Shown in pieces: positions 46,182-58,248 of a stretch of DNA of 64,000 bases (its first letter is position 1; every line of letters starts with the position of its first letter). The DNA is from Physcia stellaris (lineage: Eukaryota > Ascomycota > Lecanoromycetes > Caliciales > Physciaceae). The translations under genes were made by a program, and so were the position numbers. The stretch is taken from NCBI GenBank assembly GCA_018902385.1, contig JABSSW010000003.1, forward strand, positions 372,001 through 436,000. Reading direction: 5' to 3'. The notes under the pieces are model-generated. The model was not told the origin of the DNA. It saw only the letters and a program-made list of their open reading frames with translations, and ran no database searches.

Positions 46182-46695
46182 ATGGACGACTGGGATACCG
46201 TCACCAAGATCGGCAGCAAGACCGGAGGTGGTGCCTCCCAACGCGAGACTGTAGTCCGCGGCAAAGGCGCCCTCAACCAAGCCCAGCGAAGTGGTGCCAT
46301 CGTCGGCACAGAAAAGAAGTACGCCACAGGCAACACGGTAAGCTCTCCCAATCACCCCTCCATCCTTTCCCTTCCTCGGCTTTGCTGAAATAACCTAGGT
46401 CAACAAAGCCGGCTCGGAAGGGCAACGTCTAACGAAAGTCGACCGTGCCGACGACATCGTGCCCGTCCAGAAAACAGGATCAGAAATCGGTGCCGCTATC
46501 CGAGCACGACGCTCAAAAGAGGGCCAATACAAGATGACGCAGGCTGAGCTAGCGAAAAAGGTCAATGCACAGGCCAACGATATCAAGCTACTCGAGAGCG
46601 GAGAGGGGATTAAGAACCAGGGGCTACTGAATCGGGTGGCGAGGGTGTTAAAGATTAGTCCTAAGACGGGTAAACCGCTTGATGAAGACAAGTAA
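46182..46695 (+). CDS. MBF1: multiprotein-bridging factor 1
   Basis: Exons 46182-46337 and 46399-46695 give 150 residues, standard size. MBF1 is a transcriptional coactivator that links TBP to bZIP regulators such as Gcn4/CpcA and also acts at collided ribosomes to prevent frameshifting. The N-terminal part reads [20 protein letters not shown] then [20 protein letters not shown]; the C-terminal helix-turn-helix (HTH_3/Cro type) is [20 protein letters not shown] followed by [20 protein letters not shown]. The spliced junction ([19 protein letters not shown]) matches the family. Confidence 0.95.
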
Positions 46696-47121
46696 ACGGC
46701 TCTCTAAGGGAGGCTCCACCGAGAGGTGTGCGCATGGAAAGGATTTCACGGAGCTATAGGGCGGTCATGCTTTGCTTGCGTGCATTAGACAGCCGGAACA
46801 AGGCTTGATGACTTGATGAGATTGACAACATTACTTAGAGTGGCTTAGTACTTACGAAGTAGATCACAAGGTCCAGATTCAATCCAAGCCTGGGCTGATC
46901 CTTTGCAATCTCTCGAGGTCTCTCATCATTCTACTCAAGCTGTGCATAGCCTGTTTGCTGGGCTAGCGTTAGTTCTGTGCTGCAGCGGCAGCTCACTTGG
47001 TATTTGATGAATTATGGAGTAGGCGTTCCAGCATGGGAAAGTATGGGTCGTATGTCCAAGTATCCAATTGCAGATTGCCCTCCCATTTTCGATATGTACA
47101 GATCAACTCATACTTGTCTTT
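46696..47121. other. convergent intergenic region
   Basis: The 3' ends of MBF1 (plus) and NADP-isocitrate dehydrogenase (minus) face each other. No supported gene. Confidence 0.4.
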
Positions 47122-48537
47122 CTACAGCTTTTCCTTTAGATTTGACCGCATTCTTCTTTCGACTGCTGCAAGGTAGTCTTGTGTGCTCACATAGTCGTCT
47201 TTTCCGGTCTTTCCGCAAGCCAGCGCCAGATCCTTCGTCATGATTGCATCCACATCCACGGTGTCTACGCAGGCTTTCTCAAGGCTCTCTGCGAAGGCCA
47301 CGACTTCCGGAGTGTCATCGAGCTGTCCTCTTTGTACCAACCCTCTGGTCCAAGCGAAGATGCTTGCTATAGGGTTCGTTGAAGTGACATTACCCTTTTG
47401 ATGCTCACGGAAGTGCCTCGTGACAGTACCGTGGGCTGCTTCACTCTCAAAGGTCTTACCATCAGGTGTAATAAGGACTGAAGTCATTAAACCCAACGAG
47501 CCGAAGCCTTGGGCAACTATGTCTGATTGGACATCTCCGTCGTAGTTTTTGAGAGCCATGATATAGCCTCCTGATGACTTCATCATCTGAGCGACCATAT
47601 CGTCTATGAGACGGTGCTCGTACCATATTTTCCTTTCTTCAAATTGAGCCTGATACTCGCTCTCGTATACTTCTTGAAATATATCCTTGAAGCGGCCATC
47701 ATACTTCTTGAGGATTGTATTCTTGGTACTCATGTATAACGGTAACGCTTTGCTTATTGCAAGTTTGAAGCTTGCATGTGCAAAGCCTCGTATTGACTCA
47801 TCGGTGTTATACTGTGTCTGAGCTACACCACCTCCTTCGTCAAATTCAAAGACTTTGATCCTTTCGGGCTCTCCGTCTTTGGGAGTGAAGACCATCTCTA
47901 GTGTGCCAGCACCTTTGACGACGTGATCTTTCGCCCGATACTGATCCCCAAAGGCATGCCTTCCTATTATGATCGGCTTCTTCCATCCTGGCACAAGCCT
48001 GGGTATGCGCGGTATGACAATGGGTTCACGGAACACTGTTCCACCCAGCTGATTTCTGATCGTGCCATTGGGACTCAGCCACATCTGTTTCAACTTAAAC
48101 TCTTTGACCCGTGCCTCGTCAGGGGTGATTGTAGCACACTTAACACCAACAGAGTACTGTTTGATCGCTTCGGCTGCGTCAAGAGTGACCTGATCATTAG
48201 TCTCGTCTCGATACGGCAAGCCAAGATCGTAGTACTTGAGGTCGATGTCAAGGTAGGGATGTATGAATTTGTCTTTAATATCTTTCCATATTATACGCGT
48301 CATCTCATCCCCATCGACTTCAACGACGGGGTTCTTGACCTTGATCTTGCGGGATGAAGACATGTTCCTAGTTTGCGGAGCCAATGACGAGATTCTAGGC
48401 AATTGAGTGTTCAGTCTCCAATATCCAGTAGAACAATTGATTCGCGGCGCAGATGGAAAGAAGAGTAAACGACAAGAGGCGTACGCCGGACGGGGCCTCA
48501 TAGTTGATTCATACGATCGAGACTTTGAGAATCCCAT
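47122..48537 (-). CDS. IDP1: NADP-dependent isocitrate dehydrogenase
   Basis: Single exon of 471 residues, about 415 of them the enzyme. It converts isocitrate to 2-oxoglutarate and makes NADPH. Core motifs: [59 protein letters not shown] (substrate loop), [36 protein letters not shown] and [17 protein letters not shown]. Residues 1-58 are Arg/Ser-rich without Asp after the start and look like a mitochondrial presequence ([20 protein letters not shown]). Met59 (position 48363, [12 protein letters not shown]) could start a cytosolic form. Aspergillus idpA makes both forms by alternative transcription starts. The C-terminal tripeptide EKL is not a canonical peroxisomal signal. Confidence 0.96.
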   Translation of the reverse strand: MGFSKSRSYESTMRPRPAYASCRLLFFPSAPRINCSTGYWRLNTQLPRISSLAPQTRNMSSSRKIKVKNPVVEVDGDEMTRIIWKDIKDKFIHPYLDIDLKYYDLGLPYRDETNDQVTLDAAEAIKQYSVGVKCATITPDEARVKEFKLKQMWLSPNGTIRNQLGGTVFREPIVIPRIPRLVPGWKKPIIIGRHAFGDQYRAKDHVVKGAGTLEMVFTPKDGEPERIKVFEFDEGGGVAQTQYNTDESIRGFAHASFKLAISKALPLYMSTKNTILKKYDGRFKDIFQEVYESEYQAQFEERKIWYEHRLIDDMVAQMMKSSGGYIMALKNYDGDVQSDIVAQGFGSLGLMTSVLITPDGKTFESEAAHGTVTRHFREHQKGNVTSTNPIASIFAWTRGLVQRGQLDDTPEVVAFAESLEKACVDTVDVDAIMTKDLALACGKTGKDDYVSTQDYLAAVERRMRSNLKEKL

Positions 48538-48864
48538 ACAACTTTTTGCGGAGAAGTGGGGGCATTTCCGCCAACCCAGCCTCGGTACTTAGGGTTAAGG
48601 CTATTCACTTCTCACGAGTAAAACTAGATTTATTCTCGTACCCTCATCAATACTCCACTCCATCTGCTATGAACCGTCGAGAAGTGTTTCTTGAAGGTGT
48701 CTTCATATATGGCTTGATCTTGATTGCTCGTTCTATTTGTCTAGTAGCGAAGAAGGGGTATCTTGTGTAATTTCTAAGCTTTTCCGTTCCACAGTTGTTG
48801 AAAATGTCAGGAAAACCAATCCATAGGACGCAATAATAAATTGGTAAGGTGTCGTAGATCAAGG
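48538..48864. promoter_or_regulatory. promoter region of the isocitrate dehydrogenase gene
   Basis: These 327 bases lie between the C1-THF synthase 3' end and the start of the isocitrate dehydrogenase gene, both on the minus strand. They must hold the terminator of the first and the promoter of the second. No site is called. Confidence 0.4.
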
Positions 48865-51800
48865 CTAGAATAGGCCATCAATCTCCCCGGTCTCTGGGTC
48901 AACATCTACGTTGAGATATCCAGGGGCCGTTGGAAGTCCCGGAATCGTTTGGATGTCTGCAGCCAAAGCATATCTGTGATATCAGGTTAGCTAATAGATC
49001 AGTTCTGAAGTAGTCGCGTCAGAGCAGCTAAGGTGGCATGTCATAAGTTGGACAGCTCTCTCATGCCGAAACGGCCATCTTTTCTCCATATGCCACCATA
49101 GTGCATAAAGGTAGCTGATGGAAAAGACGAAGACTTACAGATAGCCCGCTCCAACAGCCAGACGGACGTCTCGGATTGGGACCGTGAAGCCGGCAGGTGC
49201 TCCCTTCAAAGACGGATCATGACTGAGAGAGTATTGAGTCTTCGCTATACAGATAGGGAGGTTTCCAAAGCCTTGCTTTTGGTAGGTATCGACCTTCTTC
49301 TGAGCCAGCTCGCTGAACTCAACCTTCTCCGCGCCGTACATAGTCTTGCCAATCTTTTCAATGCGTTCCTGGACGCTGCCTTCAAGTCCGTAAAGAAGCT
49401 TGAAGTCCTTGTCTTTCGAACTTGCGGTAACAACACCTCTTGCGAGCTCTACAGCGCCTTGACCTCCTTCCGCCCAGTGATTAGCAGGTATTGCATCAGT
49501 TGCACCGGCCGCGAGAGCTTCTTCTTTGACCACTGCAATTTCAGCCTCTGTATCTGTCTCAAATTTATTGATCGCCACCACAACCGGGATACCGTACTCT
49601 CGAGCATTGGAAATATGCTTTCTTAGGTTGACGCAACCTTTGCGTAGGATCTCGACATTCTCTGTCCTATAAACTTCGTCAAGTGCTGCTCCAGGGGTGA
49701 TCTCAGGACCACCACCATGCACTTTGAGGGCTCTCACGGTGGCCACAACCACGACAACGTCTGGTACAAGGCCTGAGGACCGACATTTTATGTTGAAGAA
49801 TCTTTCTCCTCCCATTGTAAAATCGAAGCCCGCCTCTGTGACGACGAAGCCCGTTTTCTCGTCATGTTTCTCGTCATCTTCCGTGCCGGCCAGTTTCAAT
49901 GCTAACTTATCAGCAAGGACAGAACTTGCGCCGATGCTGATATTCGCAAAGGGTCCAGCGTGGACAAACACGGGTGTTCCTTCGAGGGTCTGCATGAGGT
50001 TGGGTTTGATAGCATCTTTCATGAGAGCAGCGAGTGCGCCACCAGCGCCAATATCATCACACGTGACAGGATCGCCGCTTCTTGATGTTGCAACAACCAT
50101 CCGTCCCAATCTTTCCCTCATGTCGCCAAGGTCGTTGCTGAGTGCTAGAATAGCCATACATTCACTAGCTACGGAGATGTCAAAGCCTGTCTCCCTTGTG
50201 TGGCCCTTTTCCGTTGGAGCTGTTCCCACTGTAATACCTCGCAGGTGACGATCGTTGACATCGAGCACTCGTCGCCAAGTAATGGTCTCGGGGTCAATAT
50301 CTAGTCTCGCGAATCTATGGATCTCGTCTTCGGTGAGCTCGTTTGGATCCGTCTTAGTAATACCAAGCTTCTTGAGACGACGGAACATGATCGGTTTGAA
50401 CTCACGCTTCCCTTTGGCCGTGGGCACCAGTCGCTTGTATAGTGGACCATCTTTCTGAGTGTTTTCATGGAAGATCCGGGTCTCAATGGCAGCAGCGAGC
50501 AAGTTGTTCGCTGCTGATATTGCGTGAATGTCGCCGGTCAGATGAAGATTGAACTCATCCATGGGGATGACCTGGCTGAAGCCTCCACCTGCAGCACCTC
50601 CCTTGATTCCAAAGGTAGGACCCTGGCTAGGCTGTCGAACATTGGCGAATGCTATTCTTCCCAAGTGACCTGCCAAGGCTTGAGTAAGGCCTACAGTCGT
50701 CGTAGATTTTCCTTCACCCAGCGGTGTGGGAGTGATACCAGTCACCAAAACATAGCGTCCGTTCCTGCGGTGGCCAAGCCGTTGAAGTAGTGTTAGGTCG
50801 ACTTTGGCCTTTGAAGCTCCGTACGGCTCAAGTTCGTGGGCAGCAATGCCAACTTCGTCAGCAACCATTGTTATTGGCTTTGGACGTTGGGCTCTAGAAA
50901 TGGCGATATCTGAAGGTACAGGGGATTGAAGTTTTAGCGGTAATGGCTTGATATGTCTAGCTTTTTGTTTTTCAAAATAAGTCGTCGCTGCGTTGACTAC
51001 ATTCTGTAACAACATCGCAACAGTCATAGGACCAACACCTCCAGGAACTGGGGTGATTTTCGAAGCTACTTCCACTGCGGTATCAAACTCAACATCTCCT
51101 ACCAATCTCTGACCGGACTTCTTGGTTTCGTCAGGAATGTAGTTTGTCCCAACATCGATTACAACCGCTCCAGGCTTCAGCCAGTCCCCTTTCACGAAAT
51201 GAGGTTTTCCAATGGCTGCTACTAGGATATCGGCTCCTTTGATCTCTTCCTGTAGATTCTGGGTACGTGAATGACAGACAGTGACTGTAGCGTCCGCATT
51301 TCTCAGTAAAGAACTGACTGGACTTCCCACAATATCACTACGACCCAGTACGACAGCATTTTTGCCTTTGAGTTCCACTCCACTTTCCTCCAAAAGGACC
51401 ATCACACCTTTTGGGGTACATGGGGTGAAAAGCGGGTGTCCACCACGTTTTGACAGCTCGCCGATGTTGCTGATACCAAAGCCATCGACATCTTTCTCTC
51501 CGGCAACTGCCGACGTAATCGTGTGCTCCGATATATGCTTCGGAATTGGCAACTGAACCAAAATCCCATGGACGGTAGGATCGTTATTGAATTTCACGAT
51601 TTGCTGTAAGAGCTCCGGCTCAGTGATGGAGTCAGGCAGTTGTACGAGTTCGCAGAGAATGTTGGCCTCCTCCGCGGCCTTCAACTTCATGCGAACGTAT
51701 GTACTTGAGTCTGATCTCTCCCCAACCTGGATGATCTTCAATGAAGGCTTATATCTCGGATTGATTTCCTGCGTTTTCTCGATATCGACCCTGATTTTCT

Positions 51801-52056
51801 CCCTTATAGCTTTTGCAATGGCATTACCATCGATTTTGGTGGCCGCCATCGCACAGGGTTTGCTGGAGAATTGCCTCGTTCCTTGCACCAAGTAATTCTG
51901 ATGGCGATTGAAGCAATATATTGTGATTTTACAAGGTCCCGTAGAGGTAGCTTTGGGGGAGGGAGGCTGCCTTACTGTTGATGACCTGTAGAAGCGAAAA
52001 TGGGCGGCGGGGTGAAAGCCAAGAGACCGCTTCTGCACAGAACAGCGAATGAGCAT
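48865..52056 (-). CDS. MIS1: trifunctional C1-tetrahydrofolate synthase
   Basis: Exons 52056-49139 and 48973-48865 (a 165-nt intron near the 3' end) give 1008 residues. Three activities in one chain: methylene-THF dehydrogenase/cyclohydrolase (residues about 70-365, with YVRMKLKAAEEANI, VQLPIPKHI, DVDGF, GRSDIVGSPVSSLLRNADAT and PVPGGVGPMTVAML) and 10-formyl-THF synthetase (about 385-1008, with TPTPLGEGKSTTTVGLTQAL, RQPSQGPTFGIKGGAAGGG and FNLHLTGDIHA). The last exon adds YALAADIQTIPGLPTAPGYL and the usual ending DVDPETGEIDGLF. Residues 1-69 form a probable mitochondrial presequence; Met70 (MAATKIDGN, near 51849) could start the cytosolic enzyme. Only one gene is seen here, whereas budding yeast has separate MIS1 and ADE3. 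Confidence 0.97.
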
Positions 52057-52408
52057 TATAACGACACTTTATTCACAAAGATTCTCGACTACGCTGATGC
52101 ACTCAAGCAGCGGACAGCACAGGCATACAGGAAGATCCCAAAACCTCGACATTTCTCGAAACGAACTTCGGATTTCAATGTCTTAGAATTCATTCCAGGG
52201 CCATGCTCCCGGACCCACTGGTCCCAGGCAGATTTTAGCGGTCCTTTTAGGTGCGGCTCAAGCGGGAAGAGCCCTAAATCAGCCACCACTGGAACGGAAG
52301 AGTCATGCTGAAGCGAGTCATACTTAAGCGAATATTTCCGGAAGAAATCATTTAAACAGTCTGTCGCACAGCACATCCTCTACTTGCTTCAACAATACAA
52401 CGATCAAG
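52057..52408. promoter_or_regulatory. divergent promoter, C1-THF synthase and eIF3i
   Basis: The 352 bases between the two divergent starts must carry both promoters. If C1-THF synthase uses a second transcription start for the cytosolic form, that start would lie inside its first 200 coding bases instead. Confidence 0.45.
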
Positions 52409-53626
52409 ATGAGACCGATATTACTCCAAGGTCATGTAAGTTTACCACTATGGTCAGCGATTGTTCAGCCGCTAATTCCTAATCTTCTTAGGAACGGTCT
52501 TTGACTCATATCAAGTGGGTCCTAAAGAATGGATGTTAAGGTACCAGGATTTGCGCTGACCTGGTTCAAGATACACGAAAGATGGCGATATCCTGTTCTC
52601 AACAGCAAAAGACCAAGTCATCTGCGCCTGGTTCTCTGCCAACGGTGAGCGTCTAGGAACATACCATGGCCACCAAGGGGCGCTCTGGACCGTCGATGTC
52701 GACCCAACCACCACCCTCCTTGCAAGCGGCGCCGCCGACAACACAGTTCGATTGTGGGACGTCCGGACAGGAAAATGTGTCAAAGTCTTTGATTTTAATA
52801 CCGCGGTAAAGCGAGTGGAATTTTCAGAGGATGGAACGCAATTACTCGCTGTGACGGAGAAGCGAATGGGATATCTAGGCACCATTGTGGTGTTCGATAT
52901 CAAGATAGACGTGGATGCGGAGCAGAGCAGCGAGCCCGCGATGACCATCACTTGCGATGAGAGCAAAGCCACTGTTGCGGGCTGGAGTTACTTATCGAAG
53001 TACATCATCGCTGGACATGAGGATGGCAGCGTCTCACAATATGACGGCAAGGTACAACAGCTCTGCATTCATGACGAAGTCAGTACTGACATCACGCAGA
53101 GCGGCGAGCTTCTCGACAACATCCCTGCTCACGAGGACGGTATGCTAGTCACAGATCTTCAATGGGCACCTGATCGGACCTACTTCATCACCGCCTCAAA
53201 AGATAAAACAGCAAAGGTTGGCCTCAGCCACTACATGTTGCGATCCAACCACGCTGACTTGAGCAGATAATATCAGCACGGAATCTAGAAGTACTAAAAA
53301 GCTACGTCGCCGATACTCCCCTCAACACGGCAGCGATAACACCCAAAAAGGACTTCGTCATCCTCGGCGGTGGCCAAGCCGCAATGGACGTAACACAAAC
53401 ATCATCCCGGCAAGGTAAATTCGAAGCCCGCTTTTACCACCGGATCTTCGAGGACGAAATCGGCAGAGTAAAGGGGCATTTCGGACCGCTGAATACGATA
53501 GCGGTGGATCCTCAGGGACGAGGTTATGCGAGTGGGGGTGAAGATGGGTATGTTCGGGTGCATCATTTTGATAAAGGCTATTTTGATTTTATGTATGAGG
53601 TGGAGAAGGAGCAGGCACGAGGGTAA
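52409..53626 (+). CDS. TIF34: translation initiation factor eIF3 subunit i
   Basis: Exons 52409-52435, 52492-52514, 52571-53216 and 53267-53626 give 351 residues. The protein is a seven-bladed WD40 propeller that forms the eIF3b-i-g module on the 40S subunit. Diagnostic stretches: [20 protein letters not shown] from the first three exons, then [66 protein letters not shown] and the C-terminal [20 protein letters not shown] followed by [13 protein letters not shown]. The short 5' exons were found by matching this conserved start. The final intron (53217-53266) restores [14 protein letters not shown]. Confidence 0.96.
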
Positions 53627-53874
53627 CCGTCCGGTTGAATGGCGTCTTGACGAGGAGCAATTAGTTTTCTGGCTGGCGTCACGGGAGGCTTCCTTGTAGG
53701 TAGGTACAGGTATTGCGAGGAACAATGACTTAATCAATACCATTCGAGAAGCAAGACACGGTCTTTGCACTTAGCAAATCCGGAGAGCAGTACTGGAGAA
53801 AAGAACGAATATTGCTGTGCCTGTCTCCCGAGCTCACCACGTCCAGTACCATGTTCAATACCTTTGTGCCCTCA

Positions 53875-54723
53875 TTAGTACTCTTTGATATCAAAATTGT
53901 CGGCGACGGTTGCTGTAAGAGCCGGGGTTACGGTGCTGGATGTAGTCACGAATTGGACAGTATCCACTCCCTTGAAACCAGGACTAGCCTTGGTCATAGG
54001 GCTGTTAACTAGCGGAGTCTGTGTATAATCATTAGCATGAACAACGAGAGAGTATTTCCATGAAGCGTCTCATATTCTCAACTGAAGGTAGGGTTTATCG
54101 AAGCTGAGGGTCAAGAACAAAACCCAAGAGAGACAGGGAGATCGAATGTGAAATGTTGCCGCTTACCGAGCCAGAAGGCACAAAGTCGAAGCTTTTCTGC
54201 GCAACCTGCTTTCCCCCTTTGTACGCCGTAGCCCGCACAGTACAATTGATAGGCGCCAAAGGAGCCGCACTCTGCGCACTGTTCGAGTTACAACCGAAGT
54301 AGTAGCTGTTCAAGTCAAAACTCTTAACATTGGAACCACTTCCCCTGGTGGTAACGTTGGCGGGCCCGTCTAGAATCTCGCTATAGAGCCCATAAGCTGC
54401 GACTTGAGGGCTCGACTGTGGGAATACGCCGGTGACACCGATGCCCGCAACGCCTATCGTCGCAACGAAGAAGTTCCAATACAGTGACTCGTATTTGCCA
54501 ATCAACTGTGTTGATGCGACTGGGTCGAGGTTTTTGAGACCTGGTGGATCAAACTGTTGCTTGTGTAAGCTAGCTAAGCCAATCGATACAGAGGGCTGGG
54601 GAGTATCACGGTAGCCAGGACACTTTTGGGGGCTGGATTCGTTGTTGGAATTGCTGATGTTCCGTCCAAGAACGCTTGCAGGCCAACAACTCCGAGAGAT
54701 GCGATAAGCTTGAGGTTGTACAT
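53875..54723 (-). CDS. secreted or lumenal protein, unknown function
   Basis: Exons 54723-54610, 54553-54167 and 54018-53875 give 214 residues. A signal peptide (MYNLKLIASLGVVGLQAFLD) precedes FDPPGLKNLDPVASTQLIGK, a hydrophobic stretch (YWNFFVATIGVAGIGVTG), then a beta-rich region with NVTTRGSGSNVKSFDLNSYY, FGCNSNSAQ, INCTVRATAYKGGKQV. The last exon gives PLVNSPMTKASPGFKGVDTV and ends VADNFDIKEY. The 148-nt second intron has a TGCTAATG branch site and an ACACAG acceptor. Two Cys and N-glycosylation sites suggest secretion. I know similar proteins in Pezizomycotina only as hypothetical. Confidence 0.72.
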
Positions 54724-55682
54724 ATTGGTGAAAGCTGAGGCGTGGTATAGTAATGTTTGATTTCAGTGTAGGTGATGGAACACCATATATTTCAACGAGG
54801 AGACGGCCTTTATATCTGCTGGGATCGAACCGTCAGGGCGTAACTGTTAGTCGGATAGTGGCATTGAAGTTTGGAGGCGTGAAGCCACTTATTGAGCTCG
54901 ACGTTAATGGAGGGCGAATAATGAGTAATGCGAACATCTCCGATTTGCAAAACTTGCCAGTGATCGCAGCCTGCATTGGATCAGAATCATTGCGAGGGCA
55001 AGTGATGCCGACTTCGATGATATGTAGAAGCAGAGCGACACAATCAACGGTACTCGCTTGCACGTACTTGTCGAGAGTTAGGCGATCTAGAACTGTAAGT
55101 TTCAAGCTTGTTTCCGAAAATGTGAAGTTGTGAATGACTTGATCACTCATATAAGTAGACCGATCCAGGAGCAGAACCCGTGATCCGGCGTGCATTGCCG
55201 TACTCGACATGGGCTAGACTTACGGTAAGGACTTACAATTGATAGCGCTGAGGCCGAGAACAATCTGAATCTGAGTGAGACACCGCTAGACTTATTCCAT
55301 TTGGCCACCATCTATACCTTATTGTCTGGCTTGTAGTCTTTCGAACTCCATGTTCCAGTCGCTGCGTCAAGCCACACGGGTATATTGCCTTCTCGGATCT
55401 ACCATCCGTAGAATGCCATTGGCAGAAATGATGACGATGTGCCTTTGCGATCCTTTGGACAGAATGCTCTCGAATTCGTAGATGGGCATGATCGCCATTA
55501 CTAGTACAAGAAGAGAAAAGGCGCTATGCTTCAGTTTTAGTGGCTGCCTCAGGTAGAGTTGGAACACCGATCATCTCCGAAGCAGAACATGAAAAGAACT
55601 AAAAGAAAGAGGAAGAAAGCAATCCTCAAGATACGAAACGCTGAAGAATAGATGTTGGGGTACCCCGCAGTGCACACCAGAT
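54724..55682. other. intergenic, nothing supported
   Basis: Open frames overlap on both strands (54753-55133 plus, 54833-55210 minus) but neither shows a domain, a good start or a splice chain. Promoter sequence of the gene at 54723 should lie at its left end. Confidence 0.35.
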
Positions 55683-56502
55683 TCAGGCAATGTGAGTATG
55701 TTCTCCTTTTAAAAGCAGCAAACCATGATGGGCGGTGCGTATTTCTTTGGTATGTTTGATGTACTTTCGGGCTAGCCTTTCTTTGAATGTGCGAGTCTTT
55801 GATTCTATTTCTGTTTCTTCAACCCTCTCATTCTTGGTTTCCAGGTCTGATTTCGATGGATCGTGAATCGCCATGTCCATGTGGAAGAGTGTAATTGGAT
55901 ATGGCCCCGGAAGCCTTTCTTCCAGGCAAATCCAACTCTCGAAGATACTCCCTCTCTGTGACACGAACTCATTAAGACCTCCAAGGCCTTGAAGTAGGTA
56001 TTTGAAGTACATCCTGCCAGTTATAGGGGGCCCTTGAGCGACAGCGCGTATTGTAAGATGGACGAAAGGGTTGCGTGGGTAGCCTGAGCATGGAAAATAT
56101 CCAGACGGAAAAGGTGCGTCGGGCGAAGGTTTGTTAATGGCATCACCAAGGTCCAGAAGACATCCAACCAGCAAAGAAGAGATAACACTGTAATCCAGGT
56201 TGCGTTGCGAGTCCAAGGCATGGAATGTGAGACCGAGATAGGTGCCGGCAATTGGGAAGTAGCGGGATGGGCCACTGGCTGACTATCAATATTTATTTCA
56301 GAGCATTATGTTATGCATAACCGAGTGATCAACACATCACTTCGGAAGAGCGAAAGGCCAGTCGGGTCGAAGAAAAATAACAGGACACTGACTTAGCTTT
56401 CGACGTGTTTAAGCCCGCGTCGACCGGGTCTCCAGCCGCTTCCGCAGATGATGCTAATATAAGAAAAATTATTGTATGAAGATGCAACAGTGATCGAATC
56501 AT
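55683..56502 (-). CDS. putative secreted protein, unknown function
   Basis: Exons 56502-56393 and 56274-55683 give 233 residues. A signal peptide (MIRSLLHLHTIIFLILASSA, cut near EA-AG) is followed by a short Asp/Thr linker; after splicing comes NGPSRYFPIAGTYLGLTFHA. Further on are DYSVISSLLVGCLLDLGDAI, PCSGYPRNPFVHLTIRAV, MYFKYLLQGLGGLNEFVSQ and SWICLEERLPG, ending in a charged tail. The intron (118 nt) uses a GTCAGT donor and was chosen because it alone keeps the conserved-looking YFPIAGTYLG frame. No enzyme motif is recognised. It lies in tandem with the gene at 53875-54723 on the same strand. Confidence 0.6.
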
Positions 56503-57464
56503 GTTGTAAGGAATACGAGATGTTGCGTAGAGCTTCTGTGCCTTTCGAAGATACATCACATTCATCTACCCCGAAATTAAGCAGATAGGAAAAGCAAGAT
56601 ACGTAAAACCTGCCATTTGTTCATCTTCAATATCCTCAATTGGAAGCAAAGTGGCTCCGGCGCTTATCAGCTGGAGACGTTGATATTTGATACGCCTCTT
56701 TTGGCGGATATATGTGCATGCGTAGGCGTGCTTATGGCCAATACATATATCTACGCAAAGTGTACGGAGTAGCCAATGATTAGATCTAGTAGAACTACTG
56801 TACGAGGCTTGTGGTTGAGAACCCAATAATTTGCTCAGAGAAGAAAATGTTATGAATGACAAAGACCAAGGAGATCCTACCTTTATACCAAATTCCTCGA
56901 GTGCAGTGAGTCTAGAAAAACTAATGGGGGTCCCAGCTACAGGCGCTTGATGATTACTTACGGCAAACGTAAAGATTTACCTGCATTAATCTTGAATCCA
57001 GTACGGTGATAAAGGTATACTTGCCCTAGACAGAAATGAGTGCCTTGGATAAGGTTACCCGCTATTGGGCTGTAAGTCATTATATTCACATGAAAGGAAG
57101 TCTGGATTCGATGTCGTTCCCAACACGGCCAACCGTTGGTCGACCACAATATTATTAATATCAGCACTCAGGTTTACCCCTGGTGAGTGGTATTGACAAT
57201 TAAGATGTAGAATCTGTGGATATTTATCAGAGGTACGGAGTAGATAGTATGAATTACGCTTACGGTGGTAGAGATTACAAGAGCATGAAGTAGTACTAAG
57301 TTGTCACTGTCAGAATCCCCTGTCTTCAACTGCAGGAAGATGAAATAATAATAGAACGAGGTCGCAGTCCGTCGTTGACACCCTATTGAGCCGGGAGGGT
57401 CGGATGCCACTGCCGCAAACGTACTAGATCCGCGCTCGGAAAGGTGGGGCTATTTTCGGACAAG
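56503..57464. other. intergenic, upstream of the secreted-protein gene
   Basis: About 960 bases with only short frames and two copies of the TACGGAGTAG-type motif (56763 and 57234). No gene is supported. Confidence 0.35.
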
Positions 57465-58150
57465 TACTCAGGCCGGTTTCACGTGAGGGCCCAAAAATGC
57501 GCTAATAAGCGGCCTCGCTCCACCAAAAGTATCAGAAACCTTCAACAAAATCATCTATTAATTCGATTGCATCACCACCACACAATCTGTTGCTTTATTA
57601 CTTGTTATACAGTTAGATCTACGTCATTACTAACGTATCCGTGCAGTTCACAGTCGGTTTTGTCTGTAAATGTGATAGATTTACATCACATTCGAACTCA
57701 TCATAGCTCAACAAATGCTCGTGATAATCTTTAAAAAATTCGATTATTTCGATTTCATCGTTTTGCAACATGATATTACGAGTTCTGAATGTAATTTCTA
57801 GTGTATCGTTTGCCTGCGACCGCTTAAAATTCATGAAAAAATTGTAAAAAATATTGAAATATTTGAAACGAAGGGACAAAGCGAGCTTAAAGAAAAAATA
57901 ATGCGAGCTTGAATTTGACGCAAATTTATGACATTTACACACGAATTCGATTGCAAATTGTTCGAATACGTTAATTATGACGTAGATCTAACTGTATAAG
58001 AAGTAATAGAGCAACAGATTGTGTGATGATGATGCAATCGAATTAATAGATGTTTTGAGAGGGGATTTTTTTGCAATTTGCACTATTTTGGTGAGGAAAC
58101 TAGCCTCATTGCAGGCTAGTTTGGGCCCTCACGTGAAACCGGCCTGAGTA
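57465..58150. mobile_element. foldback/MITE element F with TA target duplication
   Basis: The element proper (57467-58148, 682 bp) begins CTCAGGCCGGTTTCACGTGA and ends with the exact inverse, each end flanked by TA. The outer 27 bp of the arms are identical. Beyond that the arms stay alignable for about 200 bp with indels (for example ATCTATTAATTCGATTGCAT and ACAGTTAGATCTACGTCAT in both). The right arm carries an extra small hairpin (CTAGCCTCATTGCAGGCTAG). TA duplication points to the Tc1/mariner-pogo group. The AT-rich centre has only a chance-like minus-strand frame (57619-57942), so it is non-autonomous. Confidence 0.78.
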
Positions 58151-58248
58151 TCCAATGTATGATCGAATACCCATGTCATGATCCGTCTTCATCCCAAGTA
58201 GCTGCTGCTCAATAGAGCACAGCAACCCATCTGCCCTCGTATGGCACC

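Noticed and set aside
54753-55210. Opposed open frames of about 125 codons
   Set aside because: They are mirror frames of the same DNA without domain or start context; no evidence to prefer either.
57619-57942. 107-codon minus-strand frame inside element F as a transposase remnant
   Set aside because: It is Phe/Asn/Lys-rich as expected from AT-rich DNA, overlaps the inverted arms and shows no DDE or helix-turn-helix motif.
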